A stretch of DNA of 64,000 nucleotides from Rhizobium leguminosarum bv. viciae USDA 2370 (GCF_002008365.1 NZ_MRDL01000047.1:62001-126000); one strand, 5' to 3'; shown: positions 8,538 through 16,081, counted from the stretch's first letter. Notes: generated by a model from the sequence alone, not told the origin. Numbers and translations are program-made.

Positions 8538-8747
8538 ATGAATTCAGGCGTCGTCAAGTGGTTCAATGGCACCAAGGGTTTTGGCTTCATTCAGCCGGAT
8601 GATGGTTCTACGGACGTTTTCGTCCATATTTCAGCGGTTGAACGCGCCGGCATGCGCGAACTCGTTGAAGGTCAGAAGATCCGCTACGATCTCGTCCGCG
8701 ACAAGAAGTCCGGCAAGAATTCGGCTGATAATCTTCAGGCCGCATGA
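8538..8747 (+). CDS. cspA: Cold-shock protein, CspA family
   Basis: The 69-residue protein is a single cold-shock domain with the RNA-binding motifs KGFGFI (RNP1) and VFVHIS (RNP2). It would act as an RNA chaperone in the cytoplasm. AAAAGGAG is well placed before the ATG. The order cspA, a small novel ORF, then rpsU matches the polycistronic cold-shock locus described in Sinorhizobium meliloti, which I recall rather than have checked. A hairpin with a T run lies about 145 bases downstream, so only part of the transcripts may continue into the next genes. Confidence 0.93.
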   Translation: MNSGVVKWFNGTKGFGFIQPDDGSTDVFVHISAVERAGMRELVEGQKIRYDLVRDKKSGKNSADNLQAA

Positions 8748-8762
8748 TTTGTCATTCGCCTC

Positions 8763-8888
8763 TGCTGACCATGAATATGGCAGCGGGCTGGCCATGTGCT
8801 GGCGGCAAGCTGACCACGGATGTACTGGCAGCGAGCTGGCCAGGGGTGGCGGTGAGCTGACCATACGGGCAGCGGGCTGAGTGACTGG
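8763..8888 (+). repeat. Degenerate tandem repeat between cspA and ORF2
   Basis: About five units of 19-26 bases follow the pattern GGCRGCRRGCTGRCCA with variable spacers. They do not keep a reading frame and no convincing ORF crosses them. They lie in the transcribed spacer of the cold-shock operon. Confidence 0.5.
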
Positions 8889-8892
8889 AAGA

Positions 8893-8917
8893 GGTCGGGT
8901 CCGAGCCCGGCCTTTTT
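8893..8917 (+). terminator. Terminator or attenuator inside the cold-shock operon
   Basis: GGTCGGGT (8893-8900) pairs with GCCCGGCC (8905-8912) through an 8-bp stem with two G-U pairs and a 4-base loop, followed by TTTTT at 8913-8917. It sits between cspA and the downstream ORF2-rpsU pair and could set their ratio. Confidence 0.65.
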
Positions 8918-9022
8918 GCTTTGATCGCAGGCTTTTCCGGAATGGCCCTCGGTCGTACCTGAATGGCCCCTGGTCGTTCTGATTGACCGATTGAGCAGCC
9001 GAAGAGTCGAAGGGACGCTGAA

Positions 9023-9307
9023 ATGGGCAGACCAAACTATAAAGTCGGCGACATGATCGTGCTGAAGTCCGGCCTCACCCGCACGGCGAAAGCCGACAAG
9101 CGGTGCCGGATCTCCAGCATCCTGCCCAATGACCATGGGCATGTGCAATACCGCGTCCAGTTCGACGCAGAGAATTTCGAACGCCGCATCACTGAGGCCG
9201 ACATCGATACCGGGGAAACGCCATCCAGGGTTTCCCCCCAAGCGGCGGCCAAGTCCGATGGCGCCGAACCCTGGCTGAAGTTTTCGAGCATCAAAATCGG
9301 GAAGTAG
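9023..9307 (+). CDS. Conserved small protein of the cspA-rpsU locus (ORF2-like)
   Basis: This 94-residue protein (about 10.5 kDa) starts MGRPNYKVGDMIVLKSG and has a basic, strand-rich sequence with GDMIVLKSGL and RYRVQFD-like stretches, suggesting a small SH3-like or nucleic-acid-binding fold. I do not recognise a named family. Position and size match the novel 10.6-kDa ORF reported between cspA and rpsU in S. meliloti (from memory). AGGGACGC is upstream of the ATG. rpsU follows 59 bases later. Confidence 0.7.
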   Translation: MGRPNYKVGDMIVLKSGLTRTAKADKRCRISSILPNDHGHVQYRVQFDAENFERRITEADIDTGETPSRVSPQAAAKSDGAEPWLKFSSIKIGK

Positions 9308-9366
9308 TCCCGCGCTTTTTAATATGGACAGTGCGGCCTCGCCGCCGCGACAGGAAGGATATCGTT

Positions 9367-9603
9367 TTGCAGGTACTCGTCAGGGACAACAATGTCGATC
9401 AGGCGCTCCGCGTGCTCAAGAAAAAGATGCAGCGGGAAGGCCTGTTCCGGGAAATGAAGGCGCGCAGCGCCTTTGAAAAGCCGTCCGAGAAGCGCGCCCG
9501 CGAAAAGGCCGAGGCCATTCGCCGCCAGCGCAAGCTTGCCCGCAAGAAGCTGCAGCGCGAAGGTCTGCTGCCGGCACCGAAGAAAGTTCTCCGCACCCGC
9601 TGA
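9367..9603 (+). CDS. rpsU: 30S ribosomal protein S21
   Basis: The 78-residue protein reads QVLVRDNNVDQALRVLKKKM and later EKPSEKRAREKAEA, typical of alphaproteobacterial S21. The reading frame extends back to an ATG at 9331, but S21 proteins begin at MQVLV. The codon there is TTG at 9367, preceded by AGGAAGG at a good distance, so a TTG start is chosen. S21 binds the 30S platform near the anti-Shine-Dalgarno region. Here it is probably co-transcribed with cspA as a cold-induced S21. The C-terminal RKKLQREGLLPAPKK tail is basic, as expected. Confidence 0.92.
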   Translation: MQVLVRDNNVDQALRVLKKKMQREGLFREMKARSAFEKPSEKRAREKAEAIRRQRKLARKKLQREGLLPAPKKVLRTR

Positions 9604-9705
9604 TCCCGGCCGGGGAGTCGCGGTCCGGCCGTGGCATCACGGTCCGACCGCGGAATCATGGTTTCAGCCGTGAGATCACGGCTTTCAGCCGCGGATTCAT
9701 GGCTT

Positions 9706-9813
9706 GCAGCGCTGCGCGTCTTTTGAGACGCGCAATGGACGCCGTAACACTTTGAATTTCTGCATAATTCCTTGAGCCAATTCCGATTTAAGGAATTATG
9801 CTGTAGCGCCGCC
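9706..9813 (+). repeat. Dispersed intergenic repeat, CAGCGC-GCGCGTC family
   Basis: This 108-base element contains the hairpin GCGCGTCTTTTGAGACGCGC, then GTAACACTTTGAATTTCTGCATAATTCC and a closing AAGGAATTATGC arm that pairs with the GCATAATTCC. A second copy lies at 49104-49206, and a partial, reversed copy of its first hairpin is at about 27167-27215. Confidence 0.75.
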
Positions 9814-9833
9814 ATCACCTGGGAAAGGGGCAC

Positions 9834-10058
9834 ATGACCGCCACCAAGGGAGAATTCTTCAATCCCGCCAAGCTCTCGTCTCGCGACAAGGCGGAAGCGA
9901 CCGATCACACGGCGCGTGCCATCATCGCCGCCGAGGCGTCGGCCCGTGACAAGAAGACGGAGAAGCTGAAGGCGCTGCGTTTGCAGCAGGAGGCCGAGGC
10001 CGAACCTAAGGCGGCTCCTGCAAAGAAGCGTCGGTCGCCGGCTAAGCCGCGGCCCTGA
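9834..10058 (+). CDS. Small basic hypothetical protein
   Basis: The 74-residue protein is Ala- and Lys-rich, starting MTATKGEFFNPAKLSSRDKA and ending in a KAAPAKKRRSPAKPRP tail like those of histone H1-like or RNA-binding proteins. GGAAAGGGG precedes the ATG. I do not recognise a family; similar short proteins are common in rhizobial genomes. It follows rpsU across a repeat element and is convergent with ohrR. Disordered, nucleic-acid-associated function is a guess from composition only. Confidence 0.6.
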   Translation: MTATKGEFFNPAKLSSRDKAEATDHTARAIIAAEASARDKKTEKLKALRLQQEAEAEPKAAPAKKRRSPAKPRP

Positions 10059-10102
10059 TCTCTCGGAGCGCACGCTGATGAGGGTCTACCGGGTGGACGC
10101 GT

Positions 10103-10591
10103 TCAGCCTCCGTCCGCGCCGGCCCGCCCGAGATTACCCCGCAGCCGATGCAGCATGTCGCGCATCTCGGCCATTTCCTTAAGCGTGCAGCCTGCGGCTT
10201 GCCCGATCGCCATCATGATCGTATCGATCTCCCCCTTCATAGCCTCACCTCTAGGGGTCAGCGACACAATCACCTGCCGTTCGTCGCGCAGGTCGCGGAT
10301 GCGCTTGATCAGCCCGCTCTGTTCCAGCCGTTTCAACAGCGGCGACAGCGTGCCGGAATCGAGATCCAACTGCTCGCCGATCGTCTTGACCGGCAATTCG
10401 CCGCGTTCCCAGAGCACCAGCATCACCAGATATTGCGGATAGGTCAGGCCGACCTTGTCGAGGATCGGCTTGTAGGCGCGGGTGAAAGCATGCGCCGTCG
10501 CATAGACCGCGAAGCACAGCTGTTTTTCCAGCCGCTTCTCCTCTTGCGGTATCTCCATCGTCTTCGTCGTGTGCGCTTTCATATCCATCAT
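10103..10591 (-). CDS. ohrR: Organic peroxide sensor and repressor OhrR (MarR family)
   Basis: The 162-residue MarR-family winged helix has the redox cysteine of OhrR in KQLCFAVY (Cys26 from this start), the motif GLTYPQYLVMLVLWE, and the recognition-helix region LDSGTLSPLLKRLE. OhrR represses ohr until organic hydroperoxides oxidise that cysteine. The gene is divergent from ohr at 10929. Starts at 10591 or one codon later are equally possible. An OhrR-type operator lies near ohr at 10865-10878. Confidence 0.92.
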   Translation of the reverse strand: MMDMKAHTTKTMEIPQEEKRLEKQLCFAVYATAHAFTRAYKPILDKVGLTYPQYLVMLVLWERGELPVKTIGEQLDLDSGTLSPLLKRLEQSGLIKRIRDLRDERQVIVSLTPRGEAMKGEIDTIMMAIGQAAGCTLKEMAEMRDMLHRLRGNLGRAGADGG

Positions 10592-10595
10592 CCCT

Positions 10596-10811
10596 AGAGC
10601 ATTCCCGTTTTTCTTCGAATCACGAAATGCTCTATCCCTTTGTTTTCACGCAATTCCGGGCGCAAAACCGCTGCGCACTTTTGCTGGAATTGCTCTAGAA
10701 CATGATGCCGAAAAGTTTCAGCGGTTTTCGGGCGACATCATGCTCTAACTCTTTAATTTAGAACAGGATTCAGATTCTAGGCCGGCGCGGCTAAGATCAT
10801 CCTGTTCTAAG
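10596..10811. repeat. Cluster of three palindromic repeats in the ohrR-ohr spacer
   Basis: In order are a copy with ATTCC arms and the core AAAACCGCTGCGCACTTTTG read on the minus strand (10596-10694), a copy with CATGATG/CATCATG arms (about 10697-10745), and the inverted repeat TTAGAACAGGA (10758-10768) with TCCTGTTCTAA (10800-10810). They fill most of the 337-base spacer and separate ohrR from the ohr operator. Confidence 0.65.
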
Positions 10812-10864
10812 GCCCGATTGTCCTCCTTTCGAATTCGAAATGCAATTTGCAAAATTCACTTGCG

Positions 10865-10878
10865 TACAATTTAATTGT
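10865..10878. promoter_or_regulatory. OhrR-type operator
   Basis: TACAATTTAATTGT contains the palindrome ACAATT-T-AATTGT, close to the TACAATT/AATTGTA boxes described for OhrR in related bacteria. It lies 51 bases upstream of the ohr start, where it would overlap the ohr promoter, with AT-rich DNA around it. Binding by the adjacent OhrR is inferred. Confidence 0.7.
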
Positions 10879-10928
10879 GCGATACTAAAAATCCAACCCC
10901 ATCGAAGGGCCAACCAAAGGAGATCGTC

Positions 10929-11351
10929 ATGCCTATTCTCTATACGACCAAAGCCTCTGCCACCGGCGGCCGCGCAGGCCGCGCCGTTTCCGAAAACGGC
11001 GTTCTGGACGTGACCCTGACCGTCCCCAAGGAACTCGGCGGCGACGGTGCGACCGGCACCAATCCCGAACAGCTCTTCGCTGCCGGCTACTCCGCCTGCT
11101 TCCTCGGTGCATTGAAATTTGTCGCGGGCCAGCAGAAGGTCAAGATTCCGGAAGACACGACGGTCTCCGCCAAGGTCGGCATCGGCCCGCGGGAAGATGG
11201 CGGCGGCTTCGGCATCGAAGTGGCGCTGACGGTTGACATTCCGGGTCTCGACCGCGAAACGGCTGAAAAGCTCGCAGCCGCAGCCCATATCGTCTGCCCC
11301 TACAGCCACGCCATGCGCACCTCGACCGAGGTTCCGGTCACCGTCGCCTGA
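10929..11351 (+). CDS. ohr: Organic hydroperoxide resistance protein Ohr
   Basis: The 140-residue protein begins MPILYTTKASATGGRAGRA and has both catalytic cysteines of the OsmC/Ohr family: Cys57 in GYSACFLGA and Cys123 in VCPYSHAM. Ohr is a thiol peroxidase that reduces organic hydroperoxides, using lipoylated partner proteins for recycling. AAAGGAGATCGTC gives a good ribosome-binding site at 10929; longer in-frame starts do not. It is divergent from ohrR and has the operator upstream, so it should be induced by organic peroxides. Confidence 0.95.
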   Translation: MPILYTTKASATGGRAGRAVSENGVLDVTLTVPKELGGDGATGTNPEQLFAAGYSACFLGALKFVAGQQKVKIPEDTTVSAKVGIGPREDGGGFGIEVALTVDIPGLDRETAEKLAAAAHIVCPYSHAMRTSTEVPVTVA

Positions 11352-11360
11352 TCGATTTTA

Positions 11361-11386
11361 AAAAGCTGGCAGCCGTATCGGCTGCC
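11361..11386 (-). terminator. Hairpin between convergent ohr and marR genes
   Basis: GGCAGCCG (11368-11375) pairs perfectly with CGGCTGCC (11379-11386) across a 3-base loop. On the minus strand it is followed by AGCTTTTTAAAA, so it reads as a terminator for the convergent MarR gene. It may also block ohr transcripts. Confidence 0.6.
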
Positions 11387-11443
11387 GCCATCTGCCGGTC
11401 GGGTAGGGTGCTATCCGGCCGGCTTCGGCGTTTCTGCCGCCAT

Positions 11444-11890
11444 TCATGACAGCGCCAGCAGATCCTGCCGCAGCCTTGCGACCCTGCCATCCGGCAGCTT
11501 TCCGTCGATCATCGCATGCGTGCTTTCCCAGATCGGCAGCGCTCTCACCAACACCGCCTTGCCCTCAGTGGTGAGGCTCAGCAGCCGACCGCGCCTGTCC
11601 CTCGGGTTCTCCATCACCGTCACCCAGCCCTTGCGCTGTAACGGCTTCAGCGCCGCCGTCAGCGTCGTCTGGTCCATGGCGAGGAGGGCGGCGACCGGCC
11701 CCATTGGCGGTGGCTCCGGCCGGTTCAGCGACATCATCAGCGAAAACTGCCCATTGGTCAGCCCGGCCGGCCTCAGCGCGTCGTCGAACAGCCGGGCAAG
11801 CGCGCGCGCTGCCCGCTGCACATGCAGGCAGAGGCAGGTGTCGCGCACCATCAGCGTCGTGGAAAAGGGAATCTCGATCGAATTTGACAT
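11444..11890 (-). CDS. MarR-family transcriptional regulator
   Basis: The 148-residue winged-helix protein has the MarR features LTNGQFSLMMSLN, AMDQTTLTAALKPLQRKGWV (recognition helix) and ENPRDRRGRLLSLT (wing). Two cysteines in DTCLCLHV near residue 20 could make it redox-sensitive. It is divergent from a DUF899 gene, with a perfect ATTGATATCAAT palindrome between them, so it probably represses itself and that cluster. The ligand is unknown. Confidence 0.85.
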   Translation of the reverse strand: MSNSIEIPFSTTLMVRDTCLCLHVQRAARALARLFDDALRPAGLTNGQFSLMMSLNRPEPPPMGPVAALLAMDQTTLTAALKPLQRKGWVTVMENPRDRRGRLLSLTTEGKAVLVRALPIWESTHAMIDGKLPDGRVARLRQDLLALS

Positions 11891-11901
11891 GCTTCATTTC
11901 T

Positions 11902-11913
11902 ATTGATATCAAT
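11902..11913. promoter_or_regulatory. Palindromic operator, MarR type
   Basis: ATTGATATCAAT is a perfect 12-base palindrome in an AT-rich stretch, 12 bases upstream of the MarR start and 66 bases upstream of the DUF899 start. It is the obvious binding site for the divergent regulator. Confidence 0.6.
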
Positions 11914-11978
11914 GTATTTAGTCAAGGAGAAGGAGATGAGCCGGCTTCACCGGCAAGCGCCGGAGGAGGGCGCACTCC

Positions 11979-12707
11979 ATGCAGAATGAGGTTGTTTCCC
12001 GCGAAGAGTGGCTGGAGGCCCGCCGTGCCCTGCTGGCAGAGGAGAAAGAGGCGACGCGGCTGCGCGACAGCGTCAACGCTGCCCGTCTGGCGCTGCCCTG
12101 GGTAAAGGTCGACAAGGATTATGTCTTCGAAACGCCCGAGGGCAGGAAGTCGCTCGCCGATCTCTTCGACGGTCGCAGCCAGTTGCTGATCTACCATTTC
12201 ATGCTCGGCCCGGATTGGGATGCCGGCTGCACCGGCTGCTCCTTCCTATCGGATCATGTCGATGGCGCCCTGCCGCATCTGAACCATCATGACGTTACCT
12301 GGGTCGCCGTTTCGCGCGCGCCGCTTGACAAGATCGCCGCCTACAAACGGCGCATGGGTTGGAAATTTCCCTGGGTCTCTTCTTTCGGCAGCGATTTCAA
12401 TTTCGATTATCACGTTTCTTTTAGCCCCGAGGATCTTGCCAAAGATAAGGTCTTCTACAATTTCACGCCTATGCAGCCGGCTGATGCCAATGACGAACTG
12501 CCGGGCCTCAGCGCTTTCTACCGCAACGACAAGGGTGAGATCTTCCATACCTATTCGAGCTATGCTCGCGGGCCGGAAGAACTGATCGGCACCCTGATGA
12601 TCCTCGACCGCGCGCCGAAGGGCCGCAACGAGGACAGCACGATGAATTTCGTGCGCCGCCACGACGAATATGAGGAGGCCGCCAAGGCGCCATCCTGCTG
12701 TCACTGA
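11979..12707 (+). CDS. DUF899 family thioredoxin-like protein
   Basis: The 242-residue protein matches DUF899: EWLEARRALLAEEKEATRLRD near the N terminus, LPWVKVDKDYVFETPEG, then LIYHFMLGPDWDAGCTGCSF with a CxxC pair (Cys84, Cys87) at the thioredoxin-type position, and HTYSSYARG further on. The fold is thioredoxin-like; biochemical function is unknown and a redox role is inferred from the CxxC. It is the first of three same-strand genes downstream of a MarR operator. It ends in SCCH, an unusual vicinal cysteine pair. Confidence 0.85.
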   Translation: MQNEVVSREEWLEARRALLAEEKEATRLRDSVNAARLALPWVKVDKDYVFETPEGRKSLADLFDGRSQLLIYHFMLGPDWDAGCTGCSFLSDHVDGALPHLNHHDVTWVAVSRAPLDKIAAYKRRMGWKFPWVSSFGSDFNFDYHVSFSPEDLAKDKVFYNFTPMQPADANDELPGLSAFYRNDKGEIFHTYSSYARGPEELIGTLMILDRAPKGRNEDSTMNFVRRHDEYEEAAKAPSCCH

Positions 12708-12792
12708 GCCGGAGCATGATGCCGAAAAGTGTAAGCGGTTTTGCGTCCGGAATGCGGAAAACAAGCGCCACCATCACTCAAGGGAGAAGAGG

Positions 12793-13260
12793 ATGATGAA
12801 GACCGCTGAAGTGCTGAAGGAACATTCCTTTCTGGAAAGGCTGATCGGCGACTGGACCGTCACCGCACCCGACATGAGTGGCGGTGAGACCTGGACCGAG
12901 ACCGTCCGCTCGCTGCACGGCATCTGGTTCGTCGCCGAAGGGACCGGCCGCATGCCGGACGGTAAGGAGGCCACCAGCATCCTGACGCTCGGCTACAACG
13001 CCACAAAGGGCAAGTATGTCGGCAGCTGGATCGGCAGCATGATGGACTATATGTGGGTCTATGAGGGCGAGGTCGATGCGTCAGGCAATGTGCTGGACCT
13101 TTATACGACAGGGCCCGACTTCAACGGCGAGGGACTTGCCGAGTACCGCGAGCAGATCATCTTCGTCGATGCCGATCACCGCACCTTCGTCTCCAGCGCC
13201 AAGCAGCCGGATGGCGCCTGGAAGCAGTTCATGGAAGCGCATTACGCCCGCAGGATCTGA
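12793..13260 (+). CDS. DUF1579 family protein
   Basis: The 155-residue protein has the DUF1579 pattern: FLERLIGDWTV near residue 14, GETWTETVRSLHG, WFVAEG, and a C-terminal MEAHYARR. These proteins form lipocalin-like or SRPBCC-like barrels of unknown function. GGGAGAAGAGG lies just upstream of tandem ATG codons at 12793 and 12796. It follows the DUF899 gene after an 85-base gap that carries a partial CATGATG-type repeat, and precedes a VOC-family gene. Confidence 0.8.
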   Translation: MMKTAEVLKEHSFLERLIGDWTVTAPDMSGGETWTETVRSLHGIWFVAEGTGRMPDGKEATSILTLGYNATKGKYVGSWIGSMMDYMWVYEGEVDASGNVLDLYTTGPDFNGEGLAEYREQIIFVDADHRTFVSSAKQPDGAWKQFMEAHYARRI

Positions 13261-13335
13261 CAATCACGGCGCTCACCCTCGAAATAGGGGCCTTGCAAAG
13301 AGGCTTCCGAAGAGGAGCGTCGAAAAAGGGAGAGT

Positions 13336-14118
13336 ATGATGTCTGAGACGCATGGAAAGTTCATCTGGTGCGAGTTGATGACCCCCGACACATCAGCGGC
13401 CGCGAAATTCTACAGCTCGGTCGTCGGCTGGACCACCTCAGAAATGAAAATGGAGGGCATGCCCACCTATACGATCTTCGAGGCGAACGGCATCGGTGTC
13501 GCCGGCCTGATGGAATTTCCGGCCGAACTCGAGGGCAAGGGCATTCCGCCGAACTGGACGGGTTATGTCGACGTTGACGACGTCGACCAGTCGGCCAAGG
13601 ATTTTGCCGCCAATGGCGGTTCGGTCCGCCGTCCGCCGGAAGACATCCCGACCATCGGCCGCTTCGCCGTCGTCGCCGATCCGCATGGCGCGGTGCTCTG
13701 CATCATGACGCCGGCGCCGATGGAAAATCCCATGCCGGAACTGGCCTTCGACGCCCCCGGCAATATCGGCTGGCGCGAACTCTATGCTGGCAATGGCGAA
13801 GAAGCGCTGGCCTTCTATTCCAAGCGGTTCGGCTGGACGAAGCACAGCGAATTCGACATGGGTCCGATGGGCGTCTATTATCTCTTCGCCCATAACGGCA
13901 GGCAGATCGGCGGCATGATGACCAAGCCGGAAAACCTTCCGATGCCCTTCTGGTGCTATTATTTCATCGTGCCGACCCTCGACGCCGCAACCGAACGCCT
14001 CACCTCGGGCGGCGGCAAGGTCGTCCACGGCCCGATGGAAGTCCCTGGCGGCAGCTGGATCGTCCAGGCCACCGACCCGCAAGGCGCCTTCTTCTGTCTG
14101 GTCGCACCGAAGCGGTAG
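13336..14118 (+). CDS. Two-domain VOC (glyoxalase/dioxygenase fold) protein
   Basis: The 260-residue protein holds two vicinal-oxygen-chelate modules. The first (about 7-125) starts FIWCELMTPDTSAAAKFY and ends ADPHGAVLCIM; the second (about 140-258) starts IGWRELYAGNGEEALAFY and ends ATDPQGAFFCLV. Such proteins include glyoxalases, resistance proteins and uncharacterised hydrolases; the metal ligands are not complete enough to call a reaction. AGGGAGAGT precedes the ATG. It is the third gene of the MarR-DUF899-DUF1579 cluster, a grouping that suggests a common stress response. Confidence 0.85.
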   Translation: MMSETHGKFIWCELMTPDTSAAAKFYSSVVGWTTSEMKMEGMPTYTIFEANGIGVAGLMEFPAELEGKGIPPNWTGYVDVDDVDQSAKDFAANGGSVRRPPEDIPTIGRFAVVADPHGAVLCIMTPAPMENPMPELAFDAPGNIGWRELYAGNGEEALAFYSKRFGWTKHSEFDMGPMGVYYLFAHNGRQIGGMMTKPENLPMPFWCYYFIVPTLDAATERLTSGGGKVVHGPMEVPGGSWIVQATDPQGAFFCLVAPKR

Positions 14119-14140
14119 GTTTGGGAGCGACGTTGGCGGT

Positions 14141-14278
14141 GTGCCGTGCAGCCCCCTCATCCGCCCTACGGGCACCTTCTCCCCGGGGGAGAAGGGGGAA
14201 TCGAGACGTCGCCACGAGTTTCTTCTCCCCAGCGGGGAGAAGGTGGCGGCAGCCGGATGAGGGGGCCTCACGGCACAC
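14141..14278. repeat. Inverted pair of CCCTCATCCG-CCTTCTCCCC repeats
   Basis: GTGCCGTG with GCCCCCTCATCCG on the left is mirrored by CGGATGAGGGGGC with CACGGCAC on the right, and CCTTCTCCCC units lie inside both arms. Related units occur at 18484-18648 and 37197-37251. Such elements are common between rhizobial genes. Here it separates a plus-strand gene from a convergent ABC-F gene. Confidence 0.7.
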
Positions 14279-14320
14279 CGTCAACAACAATTACGCTCCG
14301 GATCCCACCACCCACCACCA

Positions 14321-15841
14321 TCACCCTCCAACCGAAGCAAAGAACCCTTCCGGACCTTCCACCTCCACCAGCCGCTTCTTCTCGATCAGCCAGAACCGGT
14401 TTCCCACCGCCCGCACGAAACTGCGGTCATGCGATACCAGCAGGCAGCTCGCCTCGTGCGCCATCAGCTCGCTCTCCAGCGCCTCCTGGCCCTCGATGTC
14501 GAGGTGGTTGGTCGGCTCGTCGAGCAGGTAGAAGTTCGGCTCCGCAAGTCTCAGTACCAGCATGCCGAGCCGCGCTTTCTGGCCGCCGGAGAGCTGGCCG
14601 ATCGGTTTTGCCTGCATGTCGATCGTCATGCCGGCGCCTGCCAGCAACGCCCGCGCCCGCTGGTCACCGACATCGAAGCGGCGGATGATCGTGCCGATCG
14701 GCGTATCGCTGTCGGCAAGATCGGCAAGCGCCTGGTCGCCGTAGCCGAGCACGAGCGAGGGCGTCGCCTTGATGCTGTCGCGCGCTGTCTCCGGTCTTTC
14801 GATCGCCTGTTTCAGCATCGACACCAGCCGCGACTTGCCGGCGCCGTTGAGGCCGAGCAGCACGATGCGGTCGCCCTGGCAGATGAACTGCCGGCCGGTC
14901 TTGAACAGCGGCGTTCCATCGGGCGTCGTCACCACCGCATCCTCCAACGTCACCAGCACCTTGGCATGGGTGCCGCGGTTGGCGAGCCGGATCGCCCCGG
15001 CCGAGCGCTCCAGATGCGCCCGTTTTGCCGCGTCCTCCAGCTTCTCCGCCCGTTGCCTGAGCTGCTTCGTCTTGACGACGAGCAGGTCGCTGCCGGAATT
15101 GATGCCGATATTGTTGAGCTTCGCCGCCTGCTTGCGCAGTTGCTCCGCCACCTTCATGTCGCGCTCGTAGCGCCGGGCTTCGGAAGCGTCCGCCTCGTCA
15201 AGTGCGGCGCGTGCCCTGGTATAGGGCAGGGCGAAGACCGGCGATTGCTCCGGCCGCAGGAACAGCGTCCGGTTGGTCGTCGCATCGAGGAAGGCGCGGT
15301 CGTGGCTGGACAGGATAACCGGCACGTCGCGCGGCAGCGCATTCAGCCAGCCCTCCAGCTGCGCGATCTTTTCAAGGTCGAGATGGTTGGTCGGCTCGTC
15401 GAGCAGAAGCACGTCGGGCTCGCTCACCCAGGTGCGGGCAAGCATGGCAAGCCGCTGCCAGCCGCCGCTCAATTGCTTCAGCGGCCGGCTCCGCATGAGC
15501 TCCGGCACGTCGAGCGATTCCAGCACGACGTCGACGCGCCAGCTCTCGCTTTCGGCCTGATCGGCCGGCAGCGCCTGCAGCACCGCATCGTAGAACGGCG
15601 TGTCGAAAAGGGCAGGCGGTACATTCTGCGCGACATGGCCGATGGTCAGCCCGCGCGCCTTGGTGATCTCGCCCTCGCTCGGCTCCAGCTTACCGGTGAT
15701 GCAGGCAAGCAGCGTCGATTTCCCCCGCCCGTTGGCGGCGACTAGGCCGATGCGGTCGCCGGCATTGACGACGAGATTGAGCTTGGAAAACAACGGATTG
15801 CCCAGCGTCACGCCGAGATTGCGGATATTGATGAGTGTCAT
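14321..15841 (-). CDS. ABC-F family ATPase, copy 1
   Basis: The 506-residue protein has two ABC domains in tandem and no membrane segments. Domain 1 has Walker A ANGRGKS (36-42), signature LSGGW (about 124) and Walker B LLLDEPTNHLD. A charged linker (about 205-275) follows. Domain 2 has GLNGAGKS (330-337), LSGGQ (about 425) and LLDEPTNHLDIEG. ABC-F proteins act on the ribosomal E site; some protect against antibiotics, others act as translation factors. The ATG at 15841 follows AGACCAGAGAACGATC. A small upstream ORF with overlapping hairpins precedes it (15849-16096) and suggests translational attenuation. Confidence 0.9.
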   Translation of the reverse strand: MTLINIRNLGVTLGNPLFSKLNLVVNAGDRIGLVAANGRGKSTLLACITGKLEPSEGEITKARGLTIGHVAQNVPPALFDTPFYDAVLQALPADQAESESWRVDVVLESLDVPELMRSRPLKQLSGGWQRLAMLARTWVSEPDVLLLDEPTNHLDLEKIAQLEGWLNALPRDVPVILSSHDRAFLDATTNRTLFLRPEQSPVFALPYTRARAALDEADASEARRYERDMKVAEQLRKQAAKLNNIGINSGSDLLVVKTKQLRQRAEKLEDAAKRAHLERSAGAIRLANRGTHAKVLVTLEDAVVTTPDGTPLFKTGRQFICQGDRIVLLGLNGAGKSRLVSMLKQAIERPETARDSIKATPSLVLGYGDQALADLADSDTPIGTIIRRFDVGDQRARALLAGAGMTIDMQAKPIGQLSGGQKARLGMLVLRLAEPNFYLLDEPTNHLDIEGQEALESELMAHEASCLLVSHDRSFVRAVGNRFWLIEKKRLVEVEGPEGFFASVGG

Positions 15842-15848
15842 GATCGTT

Positions 15849-16036
15849 CTCTGGTCTTGACCGGGTGGTCGGCACGATCCGGGGCATTCAGCCATCACGG
15901 GATTGCGCGGTTCGAGCCCGGGAAATGAGAGGAATGCGCGCTGTCAATTACGGCGCGGCATTGGCCACGAAGGGCAGACCAGGAAGAGATGTCGAGAAAC
16001 GGTCTCTGGTCAGCCCTGCAAACGCATTTGCAGGGC
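15849..16036 (-). promoter_or_regulatory. Candidate attenuator with competing hairpins upstream of the ABC-F gene
   Basis: On the minus strand, hairpin 1 pairs 16036-16027 with 16022-16013 (10 perfect bp, loop of 4). Hairpin 2 pairs 16017-16006 with 15982-15971 (11 of 12 bases). The two share bases 16013-16017 and cannot both form. The 3' arm of hairpin 2 contains CTGGTCT (15982-15976), which can instead pair with AGACCAG at 15857-15851 in the ribosome-binding region of the ABC-F gene. Hairpin 1 is formed by the last codons of the small ORF. Function is inferred from this geometry. Confidence 0.55.
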
Positions 16037-16081
16037 GTTGACGGGACCACGCTGGCGATTAAACCGAAAATAATATTGCAT
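16010..16081 (-). CDS. Short upstream ORF, candidate leader peptide of the ABC-F gene
   Basis: A 23-codon ORF starts ATG at 16081 and stops TGA at 16012-16010. It has the near-ideal Shine-Dalgarno AAGGAGGG at 16096-16089, 7 bases before the ATG, far better than that of the ABC-F gene. The peptide begins MQYYFRFNRQRGPV and ends ALQMRLQG. Codons 16-23 form the first of two mutually exclusive hairpins. The RGP within the peptide superficially resembles RAGP/RAPP-type arrest motifs. There is no database support available to me; expression is inferred from the ribosome-binding site and structure. Confidence 0.6.
   Translation of the reverse strand: MQYYFRFNRQRGPVNALQMRLQG

Noticed and set aside
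14429..15745. 438-codon plus-strand ORF opposite the first ABC-F gene
   Set aside because: It is antisense to a gene with full ABC-F motifs, has no ribosome-binding site or domain, and reflects the lack of stops in GC-rich antisense frames.
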